NCBI RefSeq assembly: GCF_029635795.1
Contig: NZ_CP114280.1
Span: 2,480,001 to 2,544,000 of the forward strand
Direction of reading: 5' to 3'
DNA length: 64,000 nt
Origin: Dickeya lacustris
GTDB taxonomy: Bacteria; Pseudomonadota; Gammaproteobacteria; Enterobacterales; Enterobacteriaceae
A program made the position numbers and the translations under genes. This document shows positions 1 through 8,752 of the stretch, one piece after another (position 1 is the stretch's first letter; every line of letters starts with the position of its first letter). The notes below the pieces were generated by a model. It saw nothing but the letters and a program-made list of their open reading frames with translations, made no database searches and was not told the origin of the DNA.

Positions 1-280
1 AGATAAAATATGTTAATTGCTCTATTTATTATATAAAAACCATGGGTATTAAATAATATTTGAGTATGGCGAGGTGAGTGCAGGAAGCATTAAGAAATAA
101 TCATTATCATATCGTCTTGATCGTGAGCTGAACCGACCGATATGACAGCAAAATAGCGGTTCATCCATCAGAAAATGCGCCACGGTCAATTCGATAATCA
201 CCCGGTGACGTATCAACCCCCCCTAATGAGAGCACGATTTCGCTGCTGGCTTATCGCTGCCGTGATCGCGCGACATGTTA
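1..280. other. gene-free left edge
   Basis: AT-rich at the left, more balanced toward the right. I see no convincing reading frame, RNA gene or repeat here. It may be the 3' or 5' flank of a gene lying outside the window. Confidence 0.5.
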
Positions 281-323
281 ACAAACCGCGCCCGGCCATA
301 TCACTGGCACAGGCGCGGTTTTA
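281..323 (-). terminator. terminator after ibpB
   Basis: Two perfect 10-base arms (283-292 and 312-321) form a GC-rich stem just past the ibpB stop. On the minus strand the stem is followed by TTTGTT, a weak U-tract. The reverse orientation also ends in a short T run. Confidence 0.6.
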
Positions 324-345
324 CGCGTTAATGACGGTTTACGCG

Positions 346-783
346 TTATGACTGCGCGCTATTGGCGTCGTCTGACTGGCGGCCAATGGCAATGCGCTGT
401 GGCTGCAACGCCAGCGGCACCTCGCGCACCAGATCAATATGCAACAAACCATGCTGGAACTGTGCCTGTGACACATGCAGGTGCTCTGCCAGCGTAAAGC
501 TCAATGAGAAGGGTTTGAACACCAGCCCCTGATGCAGGTACTGCGCTTTTTTCTCTGCCAGTTCCGGGGTGCCTTTCACGGTCAGGCGCTGGCCTTCCAC
601 TTCGATATCCAGCTCCGGCTGACGAAACCCGGCCAGCGCCAGCGTAATGCGGTAGTGGTTATCATCGATTTTCTCGATATTGTAGGGCGGAAATTCAACC
701 GCTTCCTGACTCCCCATACTGCTGGCAAGCTTGTCAAAGCCAATCCACTGACGCAACAGCGGGGATAAATCGTAATTACGCAT
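346..783 (-). CDS. ibpB: small heat-shock chaperone IbpB
   Basis: Small heat-shock protein of the Hsp20/alpha-crystallin family, 145 residues (E. coli IbpB is 142). It binds denatured and aggregated proteins in the cytoplasm with IbpA and hands them to DnaK/ClpB. The protein opens [20 protein letters not shown]. The PPYNIEKI segment starts the alpha-crystallin domain, which ends in a basic region before a short tail. The ATG at 783 is chosen over longer frames because AGAAGGAG lies just upstream and the N-terminus matches the family. It lies 139 bases downstream of ibpA on the same strand, and the two are expected to be co-transcribed. A ROSE-like thermometer motif precedes the start. Confidence 0.95.
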   Translation of the reverse strand: MRNYDLSPLLRQWIGFDKLASSMGSQEAVEFPPYNIEKIDDNHYRITLALAGFRQPELDIEVEGQRLTVKGTPELAEKKAQYLHQGLVFKPFSLSFTLAEHLHVSQAQFQHGLLHIDLVREVPLALQPQRIAIGRQSDDANSAQS

Positions 784-789
784 GATAGA

Positions 790-812
790 AACTCCTTCTG
801 TGAAGCGAGATA
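790..812 (-). promoter_or_regulatory. ROSE-like RNA thermometer at ibpB start
   Basis: On the minus strand TCGCT (rc of 804-808) can pair with the Shine-Dalgarno AGGAG (rc of 792-797), leaving an internal G opposite a G. This is the signature of ROSE thermometers (UYGCU facing the ribosome site). Heat would melt it and open translation. The assignment is by motif only; no fold was computed. Confidence 0.55.
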
Positions 813-922
813 ACTGTTTTCGGCCAAAGGCCGAACCGTTCCCCAAGGGCAAACGGATACTCAGGCAACCCGGCGTTACCCGGTTGCACGTCAAATATCA
901 AAGCCTGAAAAGAGGCCTGCGG

Positions 923-1336
923 TTATTTGATTTCGATACGGCGCGGTTTGAGCGTTTCTGGAATGACCCGCAGCAAATCGATAAACAGCAGCCCGTTTTC
1001 CAGGTTGGCACCTTTAATTTGGATATGTTCAGCCAACTGGAATTTGCGCTCAAAATTGCGCTCGGCAATCCCCTGATAGAGATAATTACGCGCGCTGGCT
1101 TCGCCGCTGTGCGCACCTTTGATAATCAACATGTTGTCATGAGCCGTGATGTCCAGCTCGCTCTCGGCAAACCCGGCGACGGCAATGGCAATGCGGTATT
1201 GGTTTTCATCAACCAATTCAACGTTATAGGGGGGATACCCGCCATTACCCTGGCTCTGGCCGGCTTCCAGCAGATTAAACAGACGATCAAAACCAATAGC
1301 AGAACGGTACAGTGGGGAAAAATCGGGGTTACGCAT
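923..1336 (-). CDS. ibpA: small heat-shock chaperone IbpA
   Basis: Hsp20-family holdase, 137 residues, exactly the E. coli IbpA length. It opens [20 protein letters not shown], and the [11 protein letters not shown] segment begins the alpha-crystallin domain. It co-assembles with IbpB on aggregates in the cytoplasm. The ATG at 1336 follows a strong AGGAGG; longer in-frame starts upstream lack support. The leader of about 140 bases carries a ROSE-like motif and is preceded by a sigma-32-like promoter, so regulation at both transcription and translation is likely. The divergent neighbour is a YidQ-like lipoprotein gene, as in E. coli. Confidence 0.96.
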   Translation of the reverse strand: MRNPDFSPLYRSAIGFDRLFNLLEAGQSQGNGGYPPYNVELVDENQYRIAIAVAGFAESELDITAHDNMLIIKGAHSGEASARNYLYQGIAERNFERKFQLAEHIQIKGANLENGLLFIDLLRVIPETLKPRRIEIK

Positions 1337-1340
1337 AAAC

Positions 1341-1365
1341 TGCCTCCTAACGTGCAGCGAGGTCT
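1341..1365 (-). promoter_or_regulatory. ROSE-like RNA thermometer at ibpA start
   Basis: TCGCT (rc of 1356-1360) faces the AGGAGG ribosome site (rc of 1343-1348) across a seven-base loop, again placing a G opposite a G. The same arrangement occurs before ibpB. In E. coli and rhizobial small heat-shock genes this element represses translation at low temperature. Confidence 0.6.
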
Positions 1366-1480
1366 CACCATGATTGCCCTCCTTAACGGACGGGCTCCTG
1401 ACCACAACAGCATGAGTCAAACATCGGGTTTGCCTCATGACGCGATACCCTGTCGGCGTATCTCTGCGGGTCTGTTATCT

Positions 1481-1508
1481 ATCTGGTGTCGGCTCGGCGT
1501 TTTTCAAC
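1481..1508 (-). promoter_or_regulatory. candidate sigma-32 promoter of ibpAB
   Basis: On the minus strand GTTGAA, a 14-base spacer and CACCAGAT resemble the heat-shock consensus (CTTGAA, 13-17 bases, CCCCAT-T). It would give a leader of about 140 bases, long enough to hold the thermometer. Confidence 0.45.
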
Positions 1509-1656
1509 AGCGCTAACAAAAATTTCTGATTCTTTCCGCACATCGGGCAGAATCACGCGTTGCCACTGGACAGCAAGCACATTTTGTTAAAACATGTAAA
1601 ACGCTTGGCCACGCCGCCGTCAAACACGTAACCGGGACGCTTTCTCTCAAGGTAAC

Positions 1657-2031
1657 ATGATGACCATACTGAAAAATGCTTCGCTATCCTTCATTCTATC
1701 CGGGGGAATGTTGGTGACGTGTGGCGGTTGCTCCAGCGTGATGACCCATTCCGGCGGCGAACAAGGTTACTACTCCGGTACACAGGCGAGCGTCGCCACG
1801 CTAAAAGATGACAGCACCAGTTGGGCGATGATGCCGATGGTGGTGCTGGATGTACCGTTCTCCGCCACCCTCGATACCCTGCTGCTGCCCTATGACTTCT
1901 ACCGCAATCACAGCGACCAGCACAGCACCTCGGCGCGTGACAGGCTTGAGGAGTATGAACGCCGCAAACAGCCCAACCCGCCGATTCCGCCAGCCCGCAT
2001 ACCGGCTGCGCCCAAAACCGTCAATCAATAG
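1657..2031 (+). CDS. yidQ: YidQ/YceK-family lipoprotein
   Basis: A protein of 124 residues with a hydrophobic N-terminus ending in GGCSSVMTHSGG, which matches the start of mature E. coli YidQ and indicates a lipidated Cys. Core motifs VLDVPFSATLDTLLLPYD are typical of the YceK/YidQ family of unknown function. The C-terminus is rich in proline. It is divergent from ibpA, as in E. coli. Two adjacent ATG codons (1657 and 1660) follow AAGG; the second has the better spacing, so the true start may be three bases later. Confidence 0.85.
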   Translation: MMTILKNASLSFILSGGMLVTCGGCSSVMTHSGGEQGYYSGTQASVATLKDDSTSWAMMPMVVLDVPFSATLDTLLLPYDFYRNHSDQHSTSARDRLEEYERRKQPNPPIPPARIPAAPKTVNQ

Positions 2032-2047
2032 CGGTATCGGGCAAACA

Positions 2048-3346
2048 TCACACCGTCGGCTGGATCATGACCGTCACCACAAAGATCTGATTCACGCCCT
2101 CGATATTACGTAGATAGGCAATACGTCGGCCATCAGGGGAAAACACCACGGCATCGCCTTCTGGCGGCATATCACTGCGTTCGGTCTGGCGCATCAGGCG
2201 GCCGGTCGCCACCTCGCACACCATCACGCTGTTATCACAAATGAACGCCAGATATTGCCCGTCTGGGTGCCAGCTAAACGCCGACTGTATCGGCCAGTCG
2301 GCGTGCGTGACCTGTCGTGGCGCACCGCCAGTTGGCGACACCGTCCACACTTGCACTACGGCGTTATCATCTTTCATTAAAAATGCGATTTCACTGCCAT
2401 CCGGCGAGGCGCGTAGCCAGTGGCGAGGCTGATTCACCAGCCCCGGATAACGTCGGTCAGCGGTGAAGGTCAGGCGGCGCTGAGAGACACCTGCCGGTGG
2501 CGCGGGCAACGCGCTGTCACTGCCCCCCAAGGGATGCGCGCCAGAAACGGCATAAGCCTGCGGGTGTTCGGGTAAATCAACAATAAACACCTCCGCCACC
2601 CGTTCCCCGCGCGCCGAACAGGTGTCGCCGATAAAAGCCAACGCCCAGCGTTGACGTTGACCATCCGCACGTAAATAGCCCTGGTTGCCAACCCACCCCT
2701 CTTCGTAAGCGCGGTTAATCTCATTGCTGCCGGGGCGAGGTTTTGGCGTCGTCTCGCTGACCAGCACACAAAAATGGCTGCCATCATGCTCACGGGGATG
2801 ACAATGGGGAGCGACGACCGGATGTAACGGCACCGCCACCCCGACATTGCGCAAATCCAGCGCAGGATCGCGCGCGTGCAGCACATGGTCGTTATAGGTA
2901 AAACTGAGTCGGCTGCCATCCGCGCTGAAGACATGCACATGGGTGCCACCGCGCAACGCACCGGCAAGATAAGGGGGCATCAACACGCAGGCATCCAGCG
3001 TCGTCGCCTGCGTGCGGTTGTCATCCGCAACCACCACGCCACGGCGATGGTGGAAATCATATTGCCAGTGCTCATCCGGTTGTTCCGGGCCATGAATAAA
3101 TACATAGCGCTGCGGCAAGGTCGGGCTACCTGTCGCCACACCGACATGGGCACCTTGTGTGGCGCGGTAAATCACTTCACGCTGGCCGGTATCCACCTGC
3201 ACCCGTTCAATCGTCAAGCCAGTGAATGAAGAACCGTGGGGGCGAACATCATAAATCAACCAATTGCCGTCACATGTCCAGATGTTTATATTGGTTAACT
3301 GATGCGAAAAAGCATCAAACGTTATCTGTCTGTCTTCATTTGTCAC
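2048..3346 (-). CDS. yidR: YidR-like protein, DUF3748
   Basis: A 432-residue protein similar to E. coli YidR (about 415 residues), which neighbours yidQ there too. It has TolB-like beta-propeller character, with repeats such as HPDGQYLAFICD and FSPDGRRIAYLRN near the C-terminus. No signal peptide is evident, so it is probably cytoplasmic. The start is a GTG at 3346 preceded by GGGGGG at good spacing; the ATG two bases further upstream is out of frame. It converges with the yidQ-like gene, with 16 bases between the stops. Biochemical function is unknown to me. Confidence 0.85.
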   Translation of the reverse strand: MTNEDRQITFDAFSHQLTNINIWTCDGNWLIYDVRPHGSSFTGLTIERVQVDTGQREVIYRATQGAHVGVATGSPTLPQRYVFIHGPEQPDEHWQYDFHHRRGVVVADDNRTQATTLDACVLMPPYLAGALRGGTHVHVFSADGSRLSFTYNDHVLHARDPALDLRNVGVAVPLHPVVAPHCHPREHDGSHFCVLVSETTPKPRPGSNEINRAYEEGWVGNQGYLRADGQRQRWALAFIGDTCSARGERVAEVFIVDLPEHPQAYAVSGAHPLGGSDSALPAPPAGVSQRRLTFTADRRYPGLVNQPRHWLRASPDGSEIAFLMKDDNAVVQVWTVSPTGGAPRQVTHADWPIQSAFSWHPDGQYLAFICDNSVMVCEVATGRLMRQTERSDMPPEGDAVVFSPDGRRIAYLRNIEGVNQIFVVTVMIQPTV

Positions 3347-3578
3347 ACATTCCCCCCTTTCCTGACCAAACCCGGAATATCATAAAAAAAACCATAAAAA
3401 ACGACAAAAACAATAAAAATCATTGTATTACTTTCAAAGACTGACTGTATTTTCCATCAAAAAAATAGAAAGATATCGTCAACAACCTCCGTTTTTCACG
3501 CAGGTCTATGAGGCGTAACCTTAGCGTTATCGAAAGGACAAACGCCTTTCAACACGATTATCGAAAAAGGAAAGAGAG

Positions 3579-3836
3579 ATGAAAAACGTCAAAACCCTGG
3601 CGATCGCCGCTGTACTGACCACCCTGTCATCTGGTTCATTTGCCGCACAGAGTGTTAACTACGCGCAGGCACAGCAGCTGGAAAAAATCGGTGCGGTATC
3701 CGCAACCGCCAACAGCCTGAGCACATTGCAGGATAAACTGGCAGAAAAAGCCCGCGCAGCAGGCGCGTCCGCTTATACCATCACTTACGCAGGCGGCGAC
3801 GATACGCTGCACGGCAACGCCGTTATCTACAAATAA
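3579..3836 (+). CDS. exported DUF1471 (YhcN/BhsA-family) protein
   Basis: An 85-residue protein with a clear signal peptide (MKNVKTLAIAAVLTTLSSGS, likely cut after SFA). The mature part of about 60 residues has the DUF1471 pattern IGAVSATANSLSTLQDKLAE and ends HGNAVIYK. Relatives (YhcN, BhsA, McbA) are small periplasmic stress proteins linked to acid, peroxide and biofilm responses. A good ribosome site (AAGGAAAGAGAG) precedes the ATG. It is a single gene with its own terminator. A second member of the family lies at 15633-15884. Confidence 0.9.
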   Translation: MKNVKTLAIAAVLTTLSSGSFAAQSVNYAQAQQLEKIGAVSATANSLSTLQDKLAEKARAAGASAYTITYAGGDDTLHGNAVIYK

Positions 3837-3860
3837 CCGCGCATAACAGAATGCCCCTCA

Positions 3861-3895
3861 ACCCCGGTGCCTGTGTCCCCCCCGGGGTGTTTTTA
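3861..3895 (+). terminator. terminator after DUF1471 gene
   Basis: ACCCCGG (3861-3867) pairs with CCGGGGT (3882-3888), and a GTTTTT tract follows directly. It is placed right after the stop. Confidence 0.8.
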
Positions 3896-3909
3896 TTTCA
3901 GGGTACGGC

Positions 3910-4614
3910 CTATTTCGCCGGGTCGTCATCACTGAACAAGTGTTCATAAACATGTTGCAGATGCTGCATCATACTCTGGCGTGCCCGCGCCGGATCTCGC
4001 GCCAGGATAGCCGCCGCAATCTCGGTATGATCCTGATTCATAATGCGAGGAACATCAGGGTCGGCATAGAGCGTTTCCAGCCGCACAAATCGGCTACTCT
4101 GGCGCTTGTTCCACAGGTATTCCATCATGTCCTGCAATACCTCATTGCCAGACATTTCGCTAATCAGCAGATGAAAGCGTTTATCTTCATGCAGAAACTG
4201 CGCATCGTTAACCTGCAAACGGCTCAATGCCTGAGCAAGCTCGGAGAGCGCCGCGCGTTGCTCGTCCGTGGCATGCTCCGCCGCCAGCTCGGCCATCATT
4301 GACTCATACACCTGACGCGCCTGAATAAACGCCCGCAGGCTGAACTCGTCTTCCGGCAGAGCTGCTCCCGGCACATCCGGCAGGGGGTCGTTAACGTAAA
4401 TCCCATTACCGGTACGGATTTCTACCCAACCAGTAATCTCCAGCGCAATCAGCGCTTCACGAATTGATGAACGACTCACGCCCAACTGTTTTGCCAGTTC
4501 ACGCTCTGAAGGCAGCAATTGCCCGGCAGTAAACTGCCCGTTTTTAATGCAGCTAATCAGCAAATTAGAGATTTGCCGATATAACCGCTCAACTTTTAGT
4601 GTGGGTAGCACCAT
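3910..4614 (-). CDS. GntR/FadR-family regulator (UxuR/ExuR-like)
   Basis: A 234-residue DNA-binding regulator. The N-terminal winged helix-turn-helix (about residues 8-75) has LLPSERELAKQLGVSRSSIR and the wing GNGIYV. The C-terminal all-helical FCD ligand domain covers roughly residues 90-225. The family includes UxuR, ExuR and LgoR, which sense hexuronates. Its position near uxuA makes a sugar-acid ligand plausible, but this is inference. It lies 134 bases downstream of the glutamine-synthetase-like gene on the same strand and may be in its operon. A perfect inverted repeat in front of uxuA (6380-6404) contains TGGT and ACCA half-sites, the type bound by this subfamily. Confidence 0.85.
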   Translation of the reverse strand: MVLPTLKVERLYRQISNLLISCIKNGQFTAGQLLPSERELAKQLGVSRSSIREALIALEITGWVEIRTGNGIYVNDPLPDVPGAALPEDEFSLRAFIQARQVYESMMAELAAEHATDEQRAALSELAQALSRLQVNDAQFLHEDKRFHLLISEMSGNEVLQDMMEYLWNKRQSSRFVRLETLYADPDVPRIMNQDHTEIAAAILARDPARARQSMMQHLQHVYEHLFSDDDPAK

Positions 4615-4748
4615 ATCCCCTCAGGCTCCCTGTCGGCCATTTGCCACGAAAAGCGGGTAAAATCACAACGTGCAGCTTACCATAGCTAACGGTGACATCT
4701 CTTCCTCATGCTCCGACCCTCTTGTCTCATGGTATAGGGCGTATTGCA

Positions 4749-6137
4749 TCAGTGTTCAAAGAACATCGCGCTTTCCTCTTGAGTGACTTTTCTTTCAAAG
4801 GCATCAAGCTCAAAACGCTTACAGCAAACCCACTGCTGCGAGAATTCATCGCCCAACGTTTTTGTCAGGTAAGTATTTTTTTCAAATACGTCAATCGCGT
4901 GTTGCTGAAATAAAGGTAACTCAGGAACCGCCATCATCGCATCATCCAGCGACGTATCAGGGATATTCTCTAACCCATAGAGCATCCCACTGAGAATCGC
5001 AGCCATGACTAAATAAGGGTTTGCATCTGCGCCCGCCAGCCTGTATTCCATTCGACGATGATTACTGCCAGAGCAAGGAATACGTAACGCCGCATTTCGA
5101 TTATTATATCCCCATGAGTTAAAAATAGGTTCATTGAGGCTCTTGCGTATTCGTCTAAAAGAATTCACATGCGGGGCAATTATCGCCATGGATGCGGGCA
5201 TGAGGGTTAATAACCCTGCGATGCAGCGCTTCATGATATTATTCAATTCACTGTCGCCAGAATTGAATATATTGCCACCTAAAGAATCACTCAGGCTAAT
5301 GTGAAAATGTAAACCGCTCCCTGAAGCAAAAGAAAAGGGTTTGGCCATAAAATTTGCCTGATATCCAAACTCTTTTGCCGCAATACCGGTCAGCCGACGT
5401 AATGCCAGGACTCGTTCACACACATCAACCACATGATGAGAATGGGGCAAGTTGAGTTCATACTGCCCGGGCTCGGCCTCACTGACTATTCCGGTGAGCG
5501 TAATATTCTGCTCTTCAGCGATATTTTCCAGCCTTTCGATAAATTGCCCGTGGCAAGAAGGCACCGCCATATGGAAGCACCCAGGCTCAGGCCGTGTCTG
5601 GCGGTCTTTATCGATTAAATAGAACTCAATTTCCGGCGCAATCACAGGATAAAAACCATAGCGCTGTAATTTACCGACAACCCGTTCAAGAATCCCTCTT
5701 GGCTCAAGAGAATAGACATTCCCTTTGGCATCTTTCATGGATAACAGCAGCTGTGCGTTATCTTTCGAACCATATGCACAGGGGCGTAATGTGCCAATAA
5801 CCGGCAGGCATAACCTATCTGGTTCATCTGAAAAAATAGGGTCACGGGTTACAATATCGCCATCGCCACACATGGCGTAAACTGACTGGGGAAAATAACA
5901 GCCATCGGCAATCGATAGCAGAGAGTCAACAGATATTCTCTTGCCTCTAAAAACCCCATTCATATCGTTCAAATAAATATCGATATGTTTTGTTTCAGGA
6001 TAACGTAAAAGATAATTTCTTACCTCTCGATGAAAATCCCTTAACAATGAACCGGCCATGAAATCAACAACACCACTATTACAAGCCGAACTTTCACTAC
6101 CTTTACTAAAAGAAGAGAAACGCATTATATCGTTCAT
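4749..6137 (-). CDS. glutamine-synthetase-family ligase, PuuA-like
   Basis: A 462-residue member of the glutamine synthetase superfamily, closest in my recognition to gamma-glutamylputrescine synthetase PuuA (472 residues). Visible motifs are FRGKRISVDSL near the N-terminus, the metal-binding APEIEFYLID, the ATP/metal loop SGSGLHFHIS, NRNAALRIP, and the glutamate/phosphate segment RMEYRLAGADANPYLVMAA. It lacks the NLYDLPPEE adenylylation loop present in the true GlnA at 43549-44958, so it is not the main nitrogen enzyme. The likely reaction is ATP-dependent attachment of glutamate to an amine; the substrate is unknown. No other puu genes are nearby. It is divergent from uxuA and followed by a GntR regulator. 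The start ATG has only a weak ribosome site; a second Met follows four codons later. Confidence 0.82.
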   Translation of the reverse strand: MNDIMRFSSFSKGSESSACNSGVVDFMAGSLLRDFHREVRNYLLRYPETKHIDIYLNDMNGVFRGKRISVDSLLSIADGCYFPQSVYAMCGDGDIVTRDPIFSDEPDRLCLPVIGTLRPCAYGSKDNAQLLLSMKDAKGNVYSLEPRGILERVVGKLQRYGFYPVIAPEIEFYLIDKDRQTRPEPGCFHMAVPSCHGQFIERLENIAEEQNITLTGIVSEAEPGQYELNLPHSHHVVDVCERVLALRRLTGIAAKEFGYQANFMAKPFSFASGSGLHFHISLSDSLGGNIFNSGDSELNNIMKRCIAGLLTLMPASMAIIAPHVNSFRRIRKSLNEPIFNSWGYNNRNAALRIPCSGSNHRRMEYRLAGADANPYLVMAAILSGMLYGLENIPDTSLDDAMMAVPELPLFQQHAIDVFEKNTYLTKTLGDEFSQQWVCCKRFELDAFERKVTQEESAMFFEH

Positions 6138-6332
6138 GATATTCTGTCAAAATGCCTGGCGGCGACAGGTAGAATTATAAGATTTCTATTTATTTTCGAT
6201 ATAAATAAAACATAAAAACATTACCTGATTGAATAAAAAATTCATCTATAAAATAAGTGCCAGACCATGCCATTCAGCACTCTGCTTTTAAATAAACGGC
6301 CTATAATCAATATTTATCATTGCGCTGCATTA

Positions 6333-6346
6333 GTGATCTAGATCAC
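6333..6346 (+). promoter_or_regulatory. CRP-type palindrome upstream of uxuA
   Basis: GTGATCTAGATCAC is a perfect 14-base palindrome matching the CRP core TGTGA-N6-TCACA in all but the outermost bases. Its centre (6339.5) lies 29-35 bases from TAGTTA (6371-6376), a possible -10 element, which fits class II activation of uxuA. It could also act on the divergent gene. Confidence 0.65.
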
Positions 6347-6379
6347 GGAAAACCAGCCACAGGTAGTGAATAGTTACAT

Positions 6380-6404
6380 GGTCTGGTGGCCTGACCACCA
6401 GACC
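6380..6404. promoter_or_regulatory. perfect inverted repeat, candidate operator
   Basis: Arms GGTCTGGTGG (6380-6389) and CCACCAGACC (6395-6404) are perfect over 10 bases with a 5-base centre. It sits at the predicted uxuA transcription start, 29 bases downstream of the CRP palindrome. It could be the operator of the local GntR regulator or an RNA hairpin in the leader. No T-tract follows, so it is not a terminator. Confidence 0.5.
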
Positions 6405-6491
6405 GATACGTGAAGAGGCAAACCGACGCCTCACGCTATCGTTTCAATGCCGTGGCTTTCACTTACCCATCCGCTTTAAAGGAGCGACTTT

Positions 6492-7676
6492 ATGGAACAC
6501 ACCTGGCGCTGGTATGGCCCTAACGATCCGGTTTCACTGGATGATGCGCGCCAGGCAGGCGCAACCGGTATTGTCACCGCCCTGCACCATATCCCGAACG
6601 GCGAGGTATGGAGCATCGAAGAGATTAAGCAGCGCCAGGCATTGCTGGCTGAAAAAGGGCTAGTCTGGTCAGTGGTAGAAAGCGTGCCGGTACATGAAGC
6701 GATCAAAACCCAGACCGGCGATTATCGTCGTTATATTGCTAATTATCAGCAATCTCTGCGCAATCTCGGCGCCTGCGGTATTGATACCGTGTGCTACAAC
6801 TTCATGCCGGTACTGGACTGGACGCGTACCGATCTGGAATATCCGCTGCCCGACGGCTCACGCGCCCTGCGTTTTGATTACATCGCGTTTGCCGCTTTTG
6901 AACTGCACATTCTGCAACGCCCCGGCGCACTGAGCGAATACAGTGATGATGAGCAGCGTCAGGCCGCTGCGTGTTTTGCCGCCATGACGGAGGCTGAAAA
7001 AGAGAAACTGACGCGCAACATCATTGCAGGCTTACCCGGCGCTGAAGAGGGGTACACCGTCGAGCAATTCCGCGCCCAGTTAGCGCAGTACGATGGCATC
7101 GACAAGGCCACACTGCGCGAACACATGGCGGAATTCCTGCGCGCCATTGTGCCGGTGGCAGAAGAGGCTGGCATCGTGCTGGCGGTTCACCCGGATGACC
7201 CGCCGCGCCCGATTCTTGGCCTGCCGCGTATCGTCTCCACCCTTGAAGATATGCAGTGGTTAAAAGAGACCGTAGACAGCATCCATAACGGCTTTACCAT
7301 GTGTACCGGCTCTTACGGTGTGCGGGCGGATAACGACCTGGTGAAAATGATTGAAACCTTTGCCGATCGTATTCACTTCACCCATCTGCGCGCGACTTGT
7401 CGCGAAGCTAACCCGAAAAGTTTCCACGAAGCCGCCCATCTGAATGGCGATGTGGACATGGTAAAAGTGGTCAAAGCGATTCTGGCCGAAGAGCATCGTC
7501 GCCGTCAGCAGGGCAATAACCGTGCCATTCCGATGCGCCCCGACCATGGCCACCAGATGCTTGATGACCTGAAGAAAAAGACCAACCCGGGTTACTCGGC
7601 CATTGGTCGGTTAAAAGGGCTGGCTGAAGTGCGCGGCGTGGAGCTTGCCATCAAACAGACGTTTTTTAACGACTGA
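6492..7676 (+). CDS. uxuA: D-mannonate dehydratase
   Basis: UxuA converts D-mannonate to 2-keto-3-deoxygluconate in the glucuronate branch of hexuronate catabolism, in the cytoplasm. The 394-residue length is that of E. coli UxuA. Recognisable segments are [16 protein letters not shown] at the start, [16 protein letters not shown] in the barrel and the metal-site region [11 protein letters not shown], with [11 protein letters not shown] near the C-terminus. A strong AAAGGAG precedes the ATG. It stands alone here, without uxuB or uxaC beside it. In plant-associated Enterobacterales this step serves pectin and hexuronate use. Confidence 0.96.
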   Translation: MEHTWRWYGPNDPVSLDDARQAGATGIVTALHHIPNGEVWSIEEIKQRQALLAEKGLVWSVVESVPVHEAIKTQTGDYRRYIANYQQSLRNLGACGIDTVCYNFMPVLDWTRTDLEYPLPDGSRALRFDYIAFAAFELHILQRPGALSEYSDDEQRQAAACFAAMTEAEKEKLTRNIIAGLPGAEEGYTVEQFRAQLAQYDGIDKATLREHMAEFLRAIVPVAEEAGIVLAVHPDDPPRPILGLPRIVSTLEDMQWLKETVDSIHNGFTMCTGSYGVRADNDLVKMIETFADRIHFTHLRATCREANPKSFHEAAHLNGDVDMVKVVKAILAEEHRRRQQGNNRAIPMRPDHGHQMLDDLKKKTNPGYSAIGRLKGLAEVRGVELAIKQTFFND

Positions 7677-7688
7677 GCCACCGCCCAC

Positions 7689-7722
7689 TTGAACGTTTGG
7701 CCTCCGCTGGTCAAACGTTCAA
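7689..7722. repeat. inverted repeat between convergent uxuA and YidA-like gene
   Basis: TTGAACGTTTG (7689-7699) and its exact reverse complement (7712-7722) flank a 12-base loop. The right arm overlaps the stop codon and last codons of the minus-strand gene. Neither side has a clear T-tract, so it is an atypical, possibly bidirectional, transcript end. Confidence 0.6.
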
Positions 7723-8526
7723 CACAAACTTCTCTATCGCGTAGGCGACGCCGTCCTCGCTGTTATCACGGGTGACAAACTGGCTGATGGCTTTAACAGA
7801 TTCAATCGCGTTACCCATCGCCACACCCAGCCCGGCAAATTCGATCATCGCCAAATCATTTTCCTGATCGCCCAACGCCATCACTTCATCGCGCTCAAGG
7901 CCAAGGTGCTGCGCCAGCATTTTTACCCCTTCGCCCTTATTGACGCGCTTATCCAGAATTTCCAGATAAAAAGGCGCGCTTTTCATGATGGTATAACGTG
8001 AGAAATCCGCCTGCGGAATACCGGCAATCGCCGCATCCAGGCGCTGCGGTTCATCTATCATCATTACTTTTGGGAAACGCAGTTGACTATCCATTTCCTC
8101 AACTGTGCGGTATTTAAGCGGCATTCCGGTCAAATGCGCCTCATGCACGGTATAGGCGCTGATATCTTTATTGGCGGTATACAGATAGTTGAAATCAAGC
8201 GCATGCAGATGCACACCCAACTCGCGCGATAATGCCTCAAAGTAGCGATAATCATCAAAACTCAATGTGGTTTGCGCCACGCACTCGCCATCACTGGTGC
8301 GCTGAACCAGTGCGCCGTTGTTTGTAATGCAATAATGCCCTTCGTGCTGTAACTGGAGTTCGCGCAGGTAACGCTCAACGCCGATAAACGGTCGCCCCGT
8401 GGCTAATGCGACATAAACGCCTTTCTCACGCGCGGCAGCCACCGCCTGTTTGACCGCCGGTGAAATGCGATTCTCCGGCGTCAGTAACGTGCCATCCATA
8501 TCAATCGCAATCAATTTTATCGCCAT
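7711..8526 (-). CDS. yidA: YidA-family HAD sugar-phosphate phosphatase
   Basis: Haloacid-dehalogenase-fold phosphatase of the Cof/YidA type, 271 residues (E. coli YidA 270). Motif I is DMDGTLL near the N-terminus, followed by ALATGRPF (motif II region) and ALGDQENDLAMIEFAG (motif IV). These enzymes dephosphorylate sugar phosphates in the cytoplasm with Mg2+. The start is placed at MAIKLIAIDMDG (ATG at 8526, GGGGAA upstream) rather than four codons earlier. It converges with uxuA, and its 3' end forms part of an inverted repeat. Confidence 0.92.
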   Translation of the reverse strand: MAIKLIAIDMDGTLLTPENRISPAVKQAVAAAREKGVYVALATGRPFIGVERYLRELQLQHEGHYCITNNGALVQRTSDGECVAQTTLSFDDYRYFEALSRELGVHLHALDFNYLYTANKDISAYTVHEAHLTGMPLKYRTVEEMDSQLRFPKVMMIDEPQRLDAAIAGIPQADFSRYTIMKSAPFYLEILDKRVNKGEGVKMLAQHLGLERDEVMALGDQENDLAMIEFAGLGVAMGNAIESVKAISQFVTRDNSEDGVAYAIEKFVLNV

Positions 8527-8752
8527 GAAATTCCCCAATGATCTGACTAAACGCGGCTATCCTAACGCGATTAAACCGCATAAAACCAGAAAATCCACTG
8601 ACGTGTCATCTGCATGTGATTAAAGAAACTTACGCTACGGTCGATGGTAATTTTGAATACAGTAAAAAAATAACCGTCTGTATCTGGCTGTATTTACTAC
8701 CGCTGTTATTTTTATTTAATTCATTAATGAAGTTGTACAGTGGAGCGCTGCT

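Noticed and set aside
782..1516. Plus-strand 244-residue ORF across ibpA/ibpB
   Set aside because: It is antisense to both heat-shock genes, which are certain by sequence; composition is that of a shadow frame.
6200..6232. KdgR-box-like sequence ATAAATAAAACATAAAAACATT upstream of uxuA (shortened view of an AT-rich stretch)
   Set aside because: Only the left half fits the KdgR consensus; at least four mismatches in the right half, and the DNA here is AT-rich anyway.
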